Below, one piece after another: positions 1 through 11,810 of a stretch of DNA of 64,000 nt (positions within the stretch are counted from its first letter, which is position 1; each line of letters opens with the position of its first letter). The translations under genes and the position numbers were made by a program. The notes under the pieces are model-generated. The model had not been told where the DNA came from. It worked only from the letters and a program-made list of their open reading frames with translations, and did no database searches. Source of the stretch: Adiantum capillus-veneris (lineage: Eukaryota > Streptophyta > Polypodiopsida > Polypodiales > Pteridaceae); assembly GCA_014529385.2 (NCBI GenBank), contig CM043963.1, positions 108,852,912 through 108,916,911 of the forward strand, written 5' to 3'.

Positions 1-1426
1 TGGGTGTATAAGAAAAAATACATGGATGAAGATCCCGAGCATAAACTTTATAAGACTAGATTTGTTTCTAATGGATTCAAGCAAAAGAAAAGTGTGGGTT
101 TTGATGATATTTTCTCTCTAGTATTCAAGATGACTACATCACGTCTTGTGCTTAGACTAGTAGCCATTGAAGAAGATGTCTATATGAAACAGCCAGAGGG
201 TTCTGAAGTTGAGTTGGAAAAGCCTACAAGAGCAAAACTGGTGTGTAGATTGTGTAAGGCATTGTATGGCCTAAAGCAATGGTACCAGAAGTCTAACAAA
301 TATATGCAATCTCAAGGTTATCTATAAATCCAAGAACGCCACTCCTTGTATACTCAGAAGTTGAACAATGGTTCACTTATCATCTTGATACTTTATGTCG
401 ATGACATGCTCATTGCTAGAAGTCTAACAACGAGATTGACATCTTGAAGAAGTCACTTGTGTATCAAGAGGGATATGAAACGTGGAATATTAGTTATCTC
501 AAGAAACGTATATCCACAAGGTCTTGCAATGTTTTAATATGTTGGGGAGGAAGGTTACATTGAGTACCCCAATTTAAGCATACATTGAGTATTTCAATGT
601 AAGCATATGCAAAACTTAGCAAGAATGATGCTCCCCTGATGCTGAGAAAGCAAAAATGGCAAAGGTGCCATGTTCTTTAGCAGCAGGCAATCTTATGTAT
701 GCCATGGTAGCCACCAGACCAGACATCGCATTTGCAGTGGGAGTAATTAGCAGATTTATGAAAAATCCCGGTAAAAAGCAATGGAAAGTAGTCAAGCACA
801 TTCTGAGATACCTTAAGGGTACAACAAGCAAGTACTTACGCTTTGGGAACAGTGACATATCCATCGTGGGTTACACAGATGTGGACTATGTGAGTTGTGT
901 GGATAGTTGAAGATCATGTAGCCTTGATTGCATAGTCCACATATGTCCACAGAGTTGTATTTCTATTTGTTGGAGTAGCCTTGTCATGGAGATCATGTAT
1001 CCATGATTGCACTTCTTCTTCCATCATGGAGGTAGAATACGTTGTAGTTTTTAGTGCTAGCATGGAAGATGTATGGTTAGCTCATCTAGTAGGAGATCTT
1101 GGCATTTATCAGACTCTAGTGGTACATTGTGATAGTCAGAGTGCTATTGCATTATCGAAGAACCCTGTGTTTCACTCCAAGTCGAAACACATCGAGGTCA
1201 GATATCATGTGATACAGGACATCTTGACTAGCAAGCATATCAAGACAGTCGAGGTCCATAGAGATGAAAACCTTGCAAATGGGCTCACAAAGAGCGTAGA
1301 CTCATAGTGGTTTGCACATTGCATTGAGATAATGGGGTGTAGAGTGAAGCCACTTGAATGTTTCACGATTATACATGTTGTACATACATAGGCCACTTGG
1401 GCCATGTTGGCCTTCAAGTGGGAGAT
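1..1426 (+). pseudogene. Ty1/copia pol remnant (reverse transcriptase and RNase H)
   Basis: Decayed 3' half of a copia polyprotein. Positions 4-327 read as the start of a copia reverse transcriptase (KxRFVSNGFKQKK, FSLVFKMTTSRLVLRLVA, then VYMKQPEG and ALYGLKQ). The stretch between LVAIEE and VYMKQPEG, normally about 20-25 residues including the MDVKTAFL block, is missing. The YVDDM catalytic region is recognisable at about 395-405 in a broken frame. Positions 656-910 give the connection/RNase H region (NLMYAMVATRPDIAFAVG, LRYLKGT) and 1029-1306 its end (HCDSQSAIALSKNP, SKHIEVRYHVIQ, NLANGLTKS). The frame is broken at about 327, 910 and before 981. The family supplies cDNA synthesis for retrotransposition; this copy cannot. 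The 5' part lies outside the window. Confidence 0.9.
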
Positions 1427-1430
1427 AGTT
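1411..1430 (+). promoter_or_regulatory. copia polypurine tract and 3' LTR boundary
   Basis: AAGTGGGAGAT followed by AGTTGGGG sits about 100 bp past the RNase H stop. This is the usual polypurine tract and LTR start of plant copia elements, except that the expected TG at the LTR start reads AG. The tract primes plus-strand synthesis in the family. Confidence 0.6.
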
Positions 1431-1800
1431 GGGGTTCAGGCCAACTGTCCGGACCCATTACTAACCTATCACTAAACCTAACCTTATTCGTTGATGGTTA
1501 ACAGAATAAGGAGCTTGAACTAGTATTATCCTCACTGTGCTCTCCACCCACTCTAGAACACTTCAAGCATGCATGCATCCGCACACGTGCTCTTCACACT
1601 TGGTTGGGAACAAAGAAGAGACGCTTGTCCTTAAGCTTGATTGTACTAGGCTGATACAAAGTGAAAAGCATAGAAGTATGTCTGCATTCTGTAATAGAAG
1701 AGCTACAACTTTGGGAAGGTATAGAAATAGCAGACATGAGCTAACATGCAAGTTGTGGTAGTGTCTTGATCAAAGGTTACTTGAATGTGAATGCATGACT
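1427..1800 (+). repeat. probable 3' LTR remnant of the copia element
   Basis: The LTR start is inferred from the adjoining polypurine tract. No second copy lies in the window, so the 3' end is an estimate. Short open frames here (1537-1761, 1563-1751) resemble nothing known. Confidence 0.35.
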
Positions 1801-3278
1801 TTTTGGGCTATGAAGAATGGTAAGGTAAATTGAATATATTGCAGCACAATAAAAAGTGTACCCATTCAATGTGCTTGTACAAAATTTAACAGTGGTTGCA
1901 ATGCATGGTCTGTGTGTGGGCCAAGGTGGTGTCCTTGTCAATTGCTATCGCTCAGAAAAATGACTTATGAACATCCGAAATTTTCTTAAAGAGTTCCATG
2001 ACATACATGAGGGATTTCTAGGGTAACAACCTCAATGGAGTGGAGTAAAAGTGTCCACATGATGAAGGTATTTTGCAATGGATGAACAAGATCTCAATGT
2101 TGTTCATGTTGCCCTACTGAACAAGATTAAAAATCAACCATTTGTCAGATATGATGTACATGTTCATGACTATGGGATCATCTCATTGGAAAGAAAGATA
2201 AGCTTTGTGCAAGGGTGGACTTGTGGTATGTTGAGCGGATGGAGCATTATTGGCTACACACTATGCAAAAGGGGGGATGAAGCTACTTCAATCTCCTTGA
2301 GTTTTGTTCAAGGTCCAAGACTGTAGGAAGGTGAAGGATATCATACGGCCCTTACGAACAACAACTTTCTTAATGTACTACTCAAAGTTTGACCTAATAC
2401 TGCATCCTTTGGATTCAGTTGATTTGATTATTTCATTGATGATTATCATTCATGCGTATAAAACTACAACTTATCTTTTATCCTATATTTTCTAGACTTA
2501 ACACACACTTGTGAATTAACTACATTTATGGCTTCACTTGTGATCCATCATGCCACTTTACATTGAATTGTATGCTATATGTGTCTACTCATTGACTTAC
2601 CTAAGCACATGTGATTATATTTTCTTGACCTTAGTGGAATTCGTTTGTGTTTTTCTTGCTTTGGAGATTAGGTTATCATGATTTTAAGTGGTAGGCAGAT
2701 AACAATGGTTTTTGTTTCTTCTCCCAAGTAAAAGTGAATCATGATCATGACATATTAAATCAAGTTGTACATGATATGAAAGTAATGACGATTCTTTTGG
2801 AGATGCCATTTCATAGTTTCCAAGTTATTACATTTAACAACGTGTTCTCTCAATCTATTTTAAAGATCCTCAAGGTTTTACCTTTAAGAAACTATCCTTA
2901 CAATTTATTGATGGACACTCACACTTTGAACTCCCTCTCATTGGTATGCCATCTTAATCTTTAGAGTTTTCTCTCATTAATCCTATGATTCCAACTTTCT
3001 TAAAGGTTTTGCAAATCTTTCCATAGATGTGCTCCTGATGTTATGGTGCATTGAATGGATGTTGAAATGATTGATTGAAGGTTTTTCACATCTAAAGTTT
3101 GCGTTGCTCGGTTCAGTTTTGTGGTCTTACATACCAAGGATGGTTCTTCATTCTCTCCCAAGTATGAGGGTAAGGTTTTGAGTATTTGGGTTTTAGAAAA
3201 ACTTGATTGATATGATCCCTAATCTCCATAGAGAAATTGTCCGTTCAATTCCATGGGTAGATGTCCTAGCCATAATTT
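1801..3278. other. no gene recognised
   Basis: AT-rich sequence with short open frames (2078-2326, 2304-2495, 2734-2964) that show no family motif, no coherent extension in other frames and no splice context. Nothing can be supported here. Confidence 0.5.
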
Positions 3279-3927
3279 TTATATTAGAGCTGATTTCAAT
3301 GTCAGGCTTCCATCGTTCACCTCTTTAACTCTTTTCGACAAGTGATTCGGCCAATCTTCTTCCATTAAGAGGATTCCTTTTAGCCTGTCGTCACTACCTA
3401 ATACAATGATTTCATGTTTGTCATTTTCAACTAAAGAATCCCTCAATTCTTTAGATTCTTTTACCTCCATTGGTTTTTGTCTTGTTTCATCCTTTAGTAG
3501 ATTCCCAATTGTTTCCAGTTTTGACATCTATGTCTCCGATATTGTTTGTGTGATCCTCACTAATTTTTGATAAACTTTTAGCTTTGCGTCTCTCATTTTT
3601 TATTTTTATTTTTATTGTTTGACTTGCTTGAAAAGCTTCCAAGGCTACACTGATAGGTTCATGAATTTTATCTATTGATATTGAGCCTTCTGATTTTGGC
3701 TTTGGTTCCTTGAACTCAATTGACATTGACTTCGTTCTTTCCTCAAACAAGCTTTTTCTCTTTGATTTCTCTTCGCTATTTTTGCCTCTTAAGGATATAG
3801 CATTGTTGTTTCTCTTTTTTTGGAGTCTTCTTATTATTGTATTAGAGGTGTTTTTTTTTTCCTTTGTTTGTGCCCTTGTCGGGACGACCTTCGTCACAAA
3901 ATAAAGTTGATATAGACTCCTTGACAC
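3279..3927 (-). CDS. unrecognised lysine- and serine-rich open frames
   Basis: Two overlapping reverse-strand frames (3927-3487 and 3527-3279) read as a basic, charged, low-complexity protein with runs such as EKKNTSN, RRLQKKRNNN and EEKSKRKS. The frame changes near 3500-3525, so if it is one gene it is broken. I recognise no domain. It lies just upstream of a retrotransposon LTR array and could be a decayed gag-like or host sequence. An alternative is chance open frames in a purine-rich strand. Confidence 0.15.
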
Positions 3928-4326
3928 AAACGTCCATGGTAGTCAATATTTGAGTCCATTCAATGCCTTGAAGAAGTGTTCAAGAAAAGGTTCATGTATA
4001 TATTCAACATCATTCATTTCTCAATCCAAGATGAAATCCTCCCGCTTTAAACTGCCATTCTGTGAAGCCCCACACATCTAACTAAGAGTGTCTTTGTTTA
4101 ACCATGATGATAATTTAGTGTCATATGATGTTTCGAAATCAAAATCTTGGATAAGTGTTTTTAGCATATCCTTGTAAGAGTGATCTTTTAGGTTTATTCG
4201 TGTAATTGATTCGACTTGTTTAAGATATAGTTAATCATTTTTCCAATCGTGGATTAATAATATTTGTCTCATGAAGGGCTACCACATTGTTTCAATCTAA
4301 ATGGTAATTAAAGTGTCATTAGATGA
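3928..4326. other. no gene recognised
   Basis: AT-rich spacer between the reverse-strand open frames and the first LTR copy. No motif or open frame of note. Confidence 0.5.
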
Positions 4327-4891
4327 TGTCACGAGATTGGGCATCCTCATTTTGTATGTGGTTAACTACAATTGGGATAGGTGGCGTGTAATGACTAATT
4401 ATTGTGTTGTCTTTCTATTTTTACTAACAGTGAGTTGATGCTGTGTAAATTGAAATTCTAGGAGTTGAAGAGAAGGTGTCGGCATTAAAATCATTATCGG
4501 CCATTTTATTTGCATAGTGTTATAATTTATTTTTTCAATAAGCCACTATGACTCGCTTCTAAATAATTAGAGAAAACTCACCTAAAGAGGGTCACACAAT
4601 AAGTAGTAGCCACCACACAAAAACTAAAGTGGAACTAAGTGTAAAGAAGGACCTCCAATTTTTGGCACCAATAAAAATTTACAAGATTCCTCTCTCTCTC
4701 TCTCTCTCTCTCATGCTATGCTATGTACTCTCTAATCTTATCTGCATCATCTTTCCCTTATAATATTTCACTATATTTTGTATGTATGTGTATGTGTGTG
4801 TGGTATCATAGTCTAGATTTGTGTACTTAGGTATTGGGAGGAGAAGGAGAGAACGATTTCTTCCACAATTCGAATTGCTCATATACTTAAT
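4327..4891 (+). repeat. LTR copy 1 of the Ty3 element (solo, tandem)
   Basis: Starts TGTCACGAGATTGGGC, homologous to TGTTATGAAATTGGGT at 5554 and TGTTATGAGATTGGGC at 11825. It carries the same internal landmarks (CCACTATG, AAAGAGGGTCA, GTAGCCACCACACAAA, a CT run). Its last 60-80 bp are in inverted orientation relative to the LTRs at 5554 and 11825. Confidence 0.75.
4687..4711 (+). repeat. CT microsatellite in LTR copy 1
   Basis: Simple TC/CT run at the same place as in every other copy of this LTR, so it is an ancestral part of the LTR with copy-specific length. Confidence 0.9.
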
Positions 4892-5313
4892 GTTACAAGA
4901 TTATGTATCCTTCTGTTATATGTGATTAACTACAATTGGGATAGCTGACGTGTAATGGTTAACTATTATGTTGTCTTTATATTTTGACTAACAATGAGTT
5001 GATATTGTGTAGATTGGAATTATGGGAGTTGAGAAGAAGGCGTCGGTAATAAATTATTTTTGGCAATTTTTATTTGCATAGTGTTATAGTTTTTTTTTCC
5101 ACCAAGACACTATGAATCGCTTGTAAATAATTAGTGATAACTCATCCTAAAGAGGGTCATGCAATAAGTCGTAGCCACCGCACAAAGACTTAAGTAGAAC
5201 TAAGTATAAAGAGGAGTCTCCAATTTTTGGAATCAATAAACAATATCAAATACTAAACTTCACAAGAGGTGCCGTGGAGTTTAAGGATACAATCTTTAGG
5301 CCATTGATTTGCA

Positions 5314-5361
<48 letters not shown>

Positions 5362-5553
5362 CTATGCTATGTTGTGTACTCTCTAATCTTGTTTATATCA
5401 TCTTTCCCTCACAATCTTTCACTATCAAGTCTATATTTTGGATGTGTGTGTTGTAGTGTCATAGTCTAGGTGTGTGTACTTGGGTGTTGGGAGGAGAAGG
5501 GAAAAACGGTTACTTTTATAATTTCAATTGCTCACATACTTACCTGTCAACGA
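4892..5553 (+). repeat. LTR copy 2 of the Ty3 element (tandem)
   Basis: Begins TGTTACAAGATTATGTATCC and follows copy 1 with no internal region between. It shares the block order of the other copies (ATAGTGTTATAG, AAAGAGGGTCATGCAATAAG, CT run, CTCTAATCTTG). Its 3' end, from about 5485, is inverted relative to copy 3, as in copy 1. Confidence 0.75.
5320..5359 (+). repeat. TC microsatellite in LTR copy 2
   Basis: About 20 TC units, longer than in the other LTR copies. Confidence 0.9.
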
Positions 5554-5973
5554 TGTTATGAAATTGGGTACCGTTCTGTTGTATGTGGTTGACTACAAGT
5601 GGGATAATTGGCATGTAATGGTGGTTAAATATTGTCATGTCTTTCTATTTTTACAAACCATGAGTTGATGGTGTGTAGATTAGAATTTTGAGAGTTGAGG
5701 AGAAGGCATCGGCAATAAATTATTCTCGATCATTTTTATTTGTATAGTATTATAGTTTATTTTTTCAATAAACCACTATGGATCACTTGTAAATACTTTG
5801 TAAGAACTTACCTTAAAGAGGGTCATGCAATAAGTGGTAGCCACCACACAAAAACTAAAGTGGAACTAGTGCAAATAGGAGTCACTAATTTTTGAAACAA
5901 ATAAGCAATATACTAAACTTTACAAGAGGTGCTGTGTAGTTTGAAGCTACAATCTTTAGGTCATTGATTTGCA

Positions 5974-6017
<44 letters not shown>

Positions 6018-6225
6018 TTTACGTTGTGCATGTTGTGTACTCTCTAATCTTGTTTACATCATCTTTCACTATCAAGTCTATATTATGGGGGAAATGTGTG
6101 TGATGTCATAGTTTAGGTGTGTGTGTGTGTACTTAGGTTTTGGGAGAGATGGTGAGAGGTTGACAGGTAAGTGTGCGAGCAATTGAAATCGTGGAAGCAA
6201 CCGTTCACCCCTTCTCCTCCCAACA
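5554..6225 (+). repeat. 5' LTR of the Ty3 element
   Basis: Starts TGTTATG and ends CCCAACA immediately before the primer binding site. It aligns along its length with 11825-12572, including the CT run at 5979-6012 and the GT run near 6116-6130. Confidence 0.85.
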
Positions 6226-6226
6226 G

Positions 6227-6238
6227 TGGTATCACAGC
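6227..6238 (+). promoter_or_regulatory. primer binding site, initiator tRNA-Met type
   Basis: TGGTATCACAGC, one mismatch from the usual plant tRNA-iMet site TGGTATCAGAGC, one base after the LTR end. It fixes the 5' LTR boundary and the element's orientation. Confidence 0.85.
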
Positions 6239-7507
6239 TTTTGTTTCGAGAAAAATTGATAGCAATTTGTGAATATGCAGCATCAAGTTCACAAATCAAG
6301 GCCCATCGAGAATTAATTGACCATTAATCAAAATTAATTAGCAATTTTTGCTTATCTAGAGTCAAAATTTGGTATGTGTAGCATTTAATTCCAAGCAACA
6401 GCTAAATTTCCTTGGATTTGTGAAGTTACGAACAAGAAAATGAGAGAAGGATTTGAAGAAAGAGATAAACGAGACGATGAATCCGACTCGACATAAGAGA
6501 GCTTTGAAGGAGTTTTAGAAGGCATGTACTTAACATCATTAAAAAAAAGAAGAAGAAGTAGAGTTATAAGGAGAGGAGAGACGTCGTAAGCATTAAATCA
6601 CTCCAAGAAAACGTTGATTGTGGCTATTTATAAGAGGTACGAGATCAAGCTTCTTTAATTCGAAGTGGGAAAGAAGAAAATCGAGGGCCATCTCAAGATT
6701 ACTCCAAGGATTGAGACCTTCAGCGGGTTCGAGCTTACATATAAGACTTCCTCCTCACAAGGACCACAGTGGAAGTGACCTCTTGTAATCCCTACGGCTG
6801 AATTTTAACCACGGCCAAACTGCAAAAGACTTGCATTGAAAGGGACGTCCCTAGACTTTTGAGTTCTTTTTCCTTTTTTCTCGCGGCCTGACAAGGCCTC
6901 TGCTTGACACCATCTTTTCTTTTCATCGTGGGTCGTGGCGCTGTCGCTCTCTTGCTCTTACTGGTTGCTTGTGATGTTGTAGGGCCTTTTCATGAAAATT
7001 TTACCACTTAAAATGTGTGGTCATAATTTAACATCCTTAGTTGACCGCCCAAGGACGTTTAGTCCTTAAGAGGTTAGTCACTCCCTCCTTGCTTCAAAGT
7101 TTTTGGTTGGTCATCCATAAAATTAAATTTTTGTCTAGCATTTTCGGACTCGACATCATCATCGATTATCGAGCTAAGTTCAACTTACACCCTTTATTTC
7201 CTTATTATTTTGCATATCAATCATTTACACCTATATATATAGCCGTAAAAAAATATATGTATTAAAAAATATAAAAAAAGAAAAAAAATATAAAAGAAGA
7301 AAAAGAAGAAGAGAGAAAAGCACGCCATCATGATCCATTTTTCACAACCACCCACTGTTGTTGAACAGCTCGCAAACTGGCATCGAACCTGTCGGTCGCG
7401 CAGGAAACTAAAGCGTATGTATATATTTGGGTTAGCACTGCAAATCGGTGCTAAAATAGACATGTGTGAGCTACCTGCACTGTCAAAGGCCATCAATTTG
7501 ATATTCA
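6239..7507 (+). other. leader and decayed gag region of the Ty3 element
   Basis: Between the primer site and the zinc knuckle. No continuous gag frame remains; short frames at 7041-7265 and 7330-7545 are not convincing capsid. An A-rich stretch at 7248-7320 is low complexity. Assigned to the element by position. Confidence 0.5.
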
Positions 7508-8050
7508 TTGTGGAGAAAAAGAAAGGCGGACATCAACTCTACTAACACTAAACGTAACAAGAAAATTCATTTTTCTCCGAACTTTGACAAGAACAAAAAC
7601 CAGAGTCGTACTTTCCTCAAGAAACACATATTTGACAACTGTGCTACCTCTTCTCAATCTCATGGCAACAACCACCACCACATGCAGCAGAGTGGCAACC
7701 AAAATCCTTTCAACAATCAATGCCCTAATCAATCTCCCAATGGTAATAAAAAGGTGAAATGTTTCAAATGTTTTCATTTTGGTCACTATGCAAATAAGTG
7801 CGCAAAAAAACCTGCTAACATCAACAATTATCCCAATGCCCAATCCAATGGATTCGCACACAACCACAACCAAAGACCATTCAACAACAACCGCCCAAAC
7901 TGTGTGCAAATTAACCTCATCAAAGATGCTAATCCCGATGACCATGAAGTTAAAAGGTCTATTATGGTGAGGGCTATGATCCTGAGTATGATGCCAATGA
8001 AGAGCCTTCTTCAGGTATTCCTATATCTCCACACACTCTTCTCAAAGTGA
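7508..8050 (+). pseudogene. Ty3 gag nucleocapsid segment (zinc knuckle)
   Basis: A 180-residue frame rich in Asn, His and Gln with one CCHC knuckle, CFKCFHFGHYANKC (spacing C-x2-C-x4-H-x4-C), at about residues 84-97. The knuckle binds retroelement RNA in virus-like particles. No capsid domain is readable upstream in frame, and the protease follows in another frame, so this is a broken gag-pol. Confidence 0.8.
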
Positions 8051-8318
8051 AAGTCATAGTTAAAGGTGAAGATATCACAATTCTTTTAAATGATGGTAGA
8101 TTGTAGTAACCATGATTTCATCTAGACTACATGATTGGCACAACAACTTCTCTTTACAACTCTCTTCACCTCACAAAGTTTTTTTTTTTAATAATCAACG
8201 TTTTAACTGTAAAACTGAAGTCACTGTTGAACTTTGCATTGGTAAATTTTCTCACACACATACACTTATAGTCGCATCACTGCATGGTATTGATATGATT
8301 TTGGGGAGGTCTTTTTGA
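8051..8318 (+). pseudogene. Ty3 aspartic protease remnant
   Basis: The frame at 8112-8318 ends in HGIDMILGRSF, matching the conserved end of Ty3 retropepsins (GxDxILGxxF/W). The catalytic DSGA/DTGA segment expected near 8085 reads ILLNDGR in a neighbouring frame and has lost the Asp-Ser/Thr-Gly order, so the enzyme is dead. It would process gag-pol in an active element. Confidence 0.65.
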
Positions 8319-8319
8319 C

Positions 8320-10310
8320 ATGAATTTAATCCACCAATCAATTACAAACACACGCACTTTAACTCTCACCCATGAAAACAAAACCTACTCCATCCAAGCA
8401 ATCCTAGAACATAAAAAATTTACACTACTTTCTCACACTAAAGCCAAACGAGCAATTCAAAAGCAAGAAAAAACATTTCTAGTACTTGTAAACCAACTCT
8501 CTGCTCAAACTGAAATTCCTTAAGACTCTTTATACGATGAATTTCTCTCACAATTTAAACATTGTTTCATGCACAATCTACCTGAAATACCACCAATGTG
8601 TCTTGAAGACCATAAAATTGATATTATCACGGGTAGTGAACCTCCACACATAGCACCATACCACGTAAACCCACCAACACATAGAGAAATGCAAAATCAA
8701 AGCATAGATTTATGTGATCGAGGACTTATTAGACCTAGTAGTTCACCTTACAGAGCTCCAGTAATTCTTGTTAAGAAGAAAAACGGAACCTTTTGTATGT
8801 GTATTGACTACATGGCTCTAAACAAGATCACCATTAAGAATAGATTTCCTATTCCTTGAATGGATGATCTACTAAACAAACTCAAAGGGAAAAACATTTT
8901 CAACAATATATACCTTAAATTGGGGTATCACCAAGTTAAAATGTATGAAGAAGATGTCTATAAAACTACATTTAGAACACAAACGGGGCACTATGAATTT
9001 CTTGTCATGTCATTTAGTCTGACAAATGCACCAGCTAGTTTCACTCATATGATGAATCAAATTTTAATTGACCATCAAAACTTTGTCATTGTATTTTTTG
9101 ATGATATTCTTGTGTTTAGAAAATTGGAGCAAGAGCATTTAACAGGTGTTTTTTATCTTCTTTCACAAAACCACCTACATTAGGCAAAATTTGGACTCAC
9201 AAAGGGGCGCTTTAAGGAGTTTGACTTTACCTCTCTCTACCAAAACGGGTACATGGATAAATTTTTGCAAAAAAACTCCAAAGTTGGTGGAGGGTTGACA
9301 GTTAGAATGTCCTCTTCAAGCTCTATCTACTGATATATAGCACGCCATGAGATTCCTCATATTTTAAAAGATTCTTTTTTTGATTCACCTATGTCAAAAT
9401 CTAAATGAATCAAAAAACGAATCTTCTAAAATATGAGGAATCTCATGGCGTGCTATATATCAGTAGATAGAGCTTGAAGTGGACATTCTAACTGTCAACC
9501 CTCCACAAACTTTGAAGTTTGTTTGTAAAAATTTATCCATGCCCCCGTTTTGGTAGAGGGAGGTAAAGTCAAACTCCTTAAAGGGCCCCTTTGTGAGTCC
9601 AAATTTTGCTTAATGTACCTAAATCCCGAAAAGAGTTTATTTTTCCAATATGAAATTGAGTATTTGGGACATATTGTATCAGAAAAGGGAATACATGTAG
9701 ACCCCAAGAAAATTAAAGCTATACAATCTTGACCTAAACCCAAAAACCTACATGAGCTACGTTTTTTCATTGGTCTATGTAGTTATTACAGGAGGTTTGT
9801 TCATGATTTTGCTTACAAATCTCATTATTTGACTCTCTTGTTAAAGAAAAACACCCCATATGTATGGACTCACTTACAAAAAAGCTCATTGACTGCACTA
9901 AAGAATGCTTTAACTAATGCACATGGGTTATAATTGCCTGATTTTTATTCACCATTCTTTGTCGTAGTCACTGTCAGTGGAAAAGGCATTGATGCAGTTC
10001 TTATGCAAGATAACCATCCACTTGCATTTGAAAGTCGTAAATTTAAACCATCTAAATTTAAATTTAGTACATGTGGTAAATAATTGAATGTTGTAGTGCA
10101 TGCTCTAATAATTTAGAAACAATATCTATGGGTGATGACTTAAGAATTAAAATTAATCAGCAAAGTATCAAGTACTTCTTATCTCAACCCCTAATAGACA
10201 ATATACACATTAAGTAGACTACTTTTATCAAATTTCCATCCAACATTCAATACCAACGTGGCAAAGAAAACGTTTAGTTGATGCTTTGAGTCTAAGACCC
10301 TCTCTTAATA
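8320..10310 (+). pseudogene. Ty3 reverse transcriptase and RNase H, interrupted
   Basis: 8569-8859 covers the N-terminal fingers ([39 protein letters not shown]). A TGA follows where family members have Arg (PRIDDLL), then 8860-9183 gives LKLGYHQVKM, FRTQTGHYEFLVMSF and the catalytic FFDDILVF. A 442-bp fold-back element splits the thumb. The frame resumes at 9618 with NPEKSLFF, EIEYLGHIVSEKGI, a TGA at 9730-9732 where Trp is expected, LRFFIGLCSYYRRFVHDFA and the RNase H part (ESRKFKPSKFKFSTCGK) to about 10300. Reverse transcription function lost. Confidence 0.85.
9176..9617. mobile_element. 442-bp fold-back (MITE-like) insertion with arms of about 200 bp
   Basis: The left arm (from TACATTAGGCAAAATTTGG) and right arm (ending CCAAATTTTGCTTAATGTA) are near-perfect inverted copies of about 205-215 bp around a loop of about 15-25 bp near 9390-9405. 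It splits the Ty3 reverse transcriptase coding region cleanly, with RT motifs resuming on both sides. No protein is encoded. A target duplication is not clear: CC or ACC can be read at the edges, or TTA if the element is taken from GGCAAA. Superfamily therefore unassigned; Mutator-like or PIF/Harbinger-like are options. Confidence 0.8.
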
Positions 10311-10390
10311 ATCTATCAGTTATTATGGATACTTCTTTTGATTCTATGCATGATACTTATGTACAAGTCGATGCCTTTAAAACCACTTAG

Positions 10391-11360
10391 TTGCATATGC
10401 TCGAAAATTTAGTATACACATTTTTTGAATACACCATACAAAAAAAATTCCTTTACTTCAAACAAAAACTGTGTGTCACAAAACTGTTTCGTGTCTTACT
10501 CATCAAAGAATTACATAAACCACCTTATGCTGAACATAGAGGTTTTGCTGCTACTTTTCAAAATTTATGTTGTGATTTTCATTGGCTTGCTATGAAAAGT
10601 GACATTAAACAGTATGTTTCATTTTGTTTGATTTGCCAAAAGATTAAAGGAGTGACAGATATGAAATTAGGTCTTTACACCCTCTCCCTATTCCTAAAAG
10701 ACCTTGGAAACACATTTCTATGGACTTTATTACTGATTTTTCACTCATTGCTCACAAACACGATATAATTTGAACTATTTTTTATCGTTTTCCTAAGCAA
10801 GCATATTTCATTTCATGCAAAAAAACTCTCACTACACATCAAGCTGCACTTCTCTTTTCAAAAGCTATTTTTCTCATCACGATTTGCCAAAAGTAATCAT
10901 ATCTAATAGAAATTCCAAAATTTGCAGTGCTTTTTGGACTAGAATTTTTAAAAATTTTGACACTACACTTGATTTCACTTATGCATTCCATTCTGAGTCT
11001 AGTGGTCAAACAAAAGTTATTAATTGCACTATCATTAATTTATTGAAAGTTTATGTATCTTCTCAACCCAAGAAACTGAATGATTACTTGCATATTTTTT
11101 TACAGTTTTCTTATAACAATACAACTCACTTTGCTACAGGTAATTCTCTATTTGAGATTGTGTATGGTCATTCTCTTCCTACTCATGCTTCAAGAGTTTC
11201 TCACATTGTGCCTGCTGCTGATATTTTCACTGCTAATTTTCATAATATTTATGAGAATATACACTTTTCTATTACGCATTCACAAGAATTGTACACTAAG
11301 CATACTAATAAGCACTATAAAACACATGAATTTAAGGAAGGAAATTATGTTATGCTTTGA
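10391..11360 (+). pseudogene. Ty3 integrase, catalytically degenerate
   Basis: The H2C2 zinc-binding segment is at 10391-10768 (LHKPPYAEHRG, WLAMKSDIKQYV, CLICQKIKG). A broken stretch follows, then 10815-11360 carries the core (HDLPKVIISNRN, TTLDFTYAFHSESSGQT, LLKVYVSSQPKKLNDYL, YNNTTHFATGNSLFEIVYG) and the start of the C-terminal domain (THEFKEGNYVML). The second catalytic Asp (usually SDRD) reads SNRN and the catalytic Glu (usually GQTE) reads GQTK, so integration chemistry is lost. The related fragment at 33.0-33.3 kb keeps the Glu. Confidence 0.85.
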
Positions 11361-11810
11361 ATTGAAAAGAGAAGAATGAAAAGTGTTGATACCAATATTT
11401 TTTTAAAGCTTGCTCTTTGTTTTTATGATAAATTTAAATTTTTTATTGTGATAAATGATGTTTCATTTTGCTTACAATTACCTTCACACTAACACATTCA
11501 CAATGCATGTCACATTAGTTTATTATGACCCTTTCGAGGAACCCTACCTACACATTATATATTTCAGGAACCACCTATACGTATAGATCAAGAAGAGCAA
11601 CTCATTCTTGACCAAATAGTTGATCATGAGAATGCCACTACACACATTGAATGGTTTATAATTGTTATCTTTTGAGTTTTAAAGGCCACTCTAAAGAAGA
11701 TGCTAAATGGATGCTTGAAAGTTTTTTTTGAACTTTTCAAATCTTCTCTATACTTTTTATCGCTCACGGTCCAGTTGATTCTCTATTGAACAACTGAGGA
11801 CAATTTCTAT

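Noticed and set aside
9495-9770. Reverse frame of 91 residues
   Set aside because: It spans the right arm of the fold-back element and the antisense of the Ty3 reverse transcriptase.
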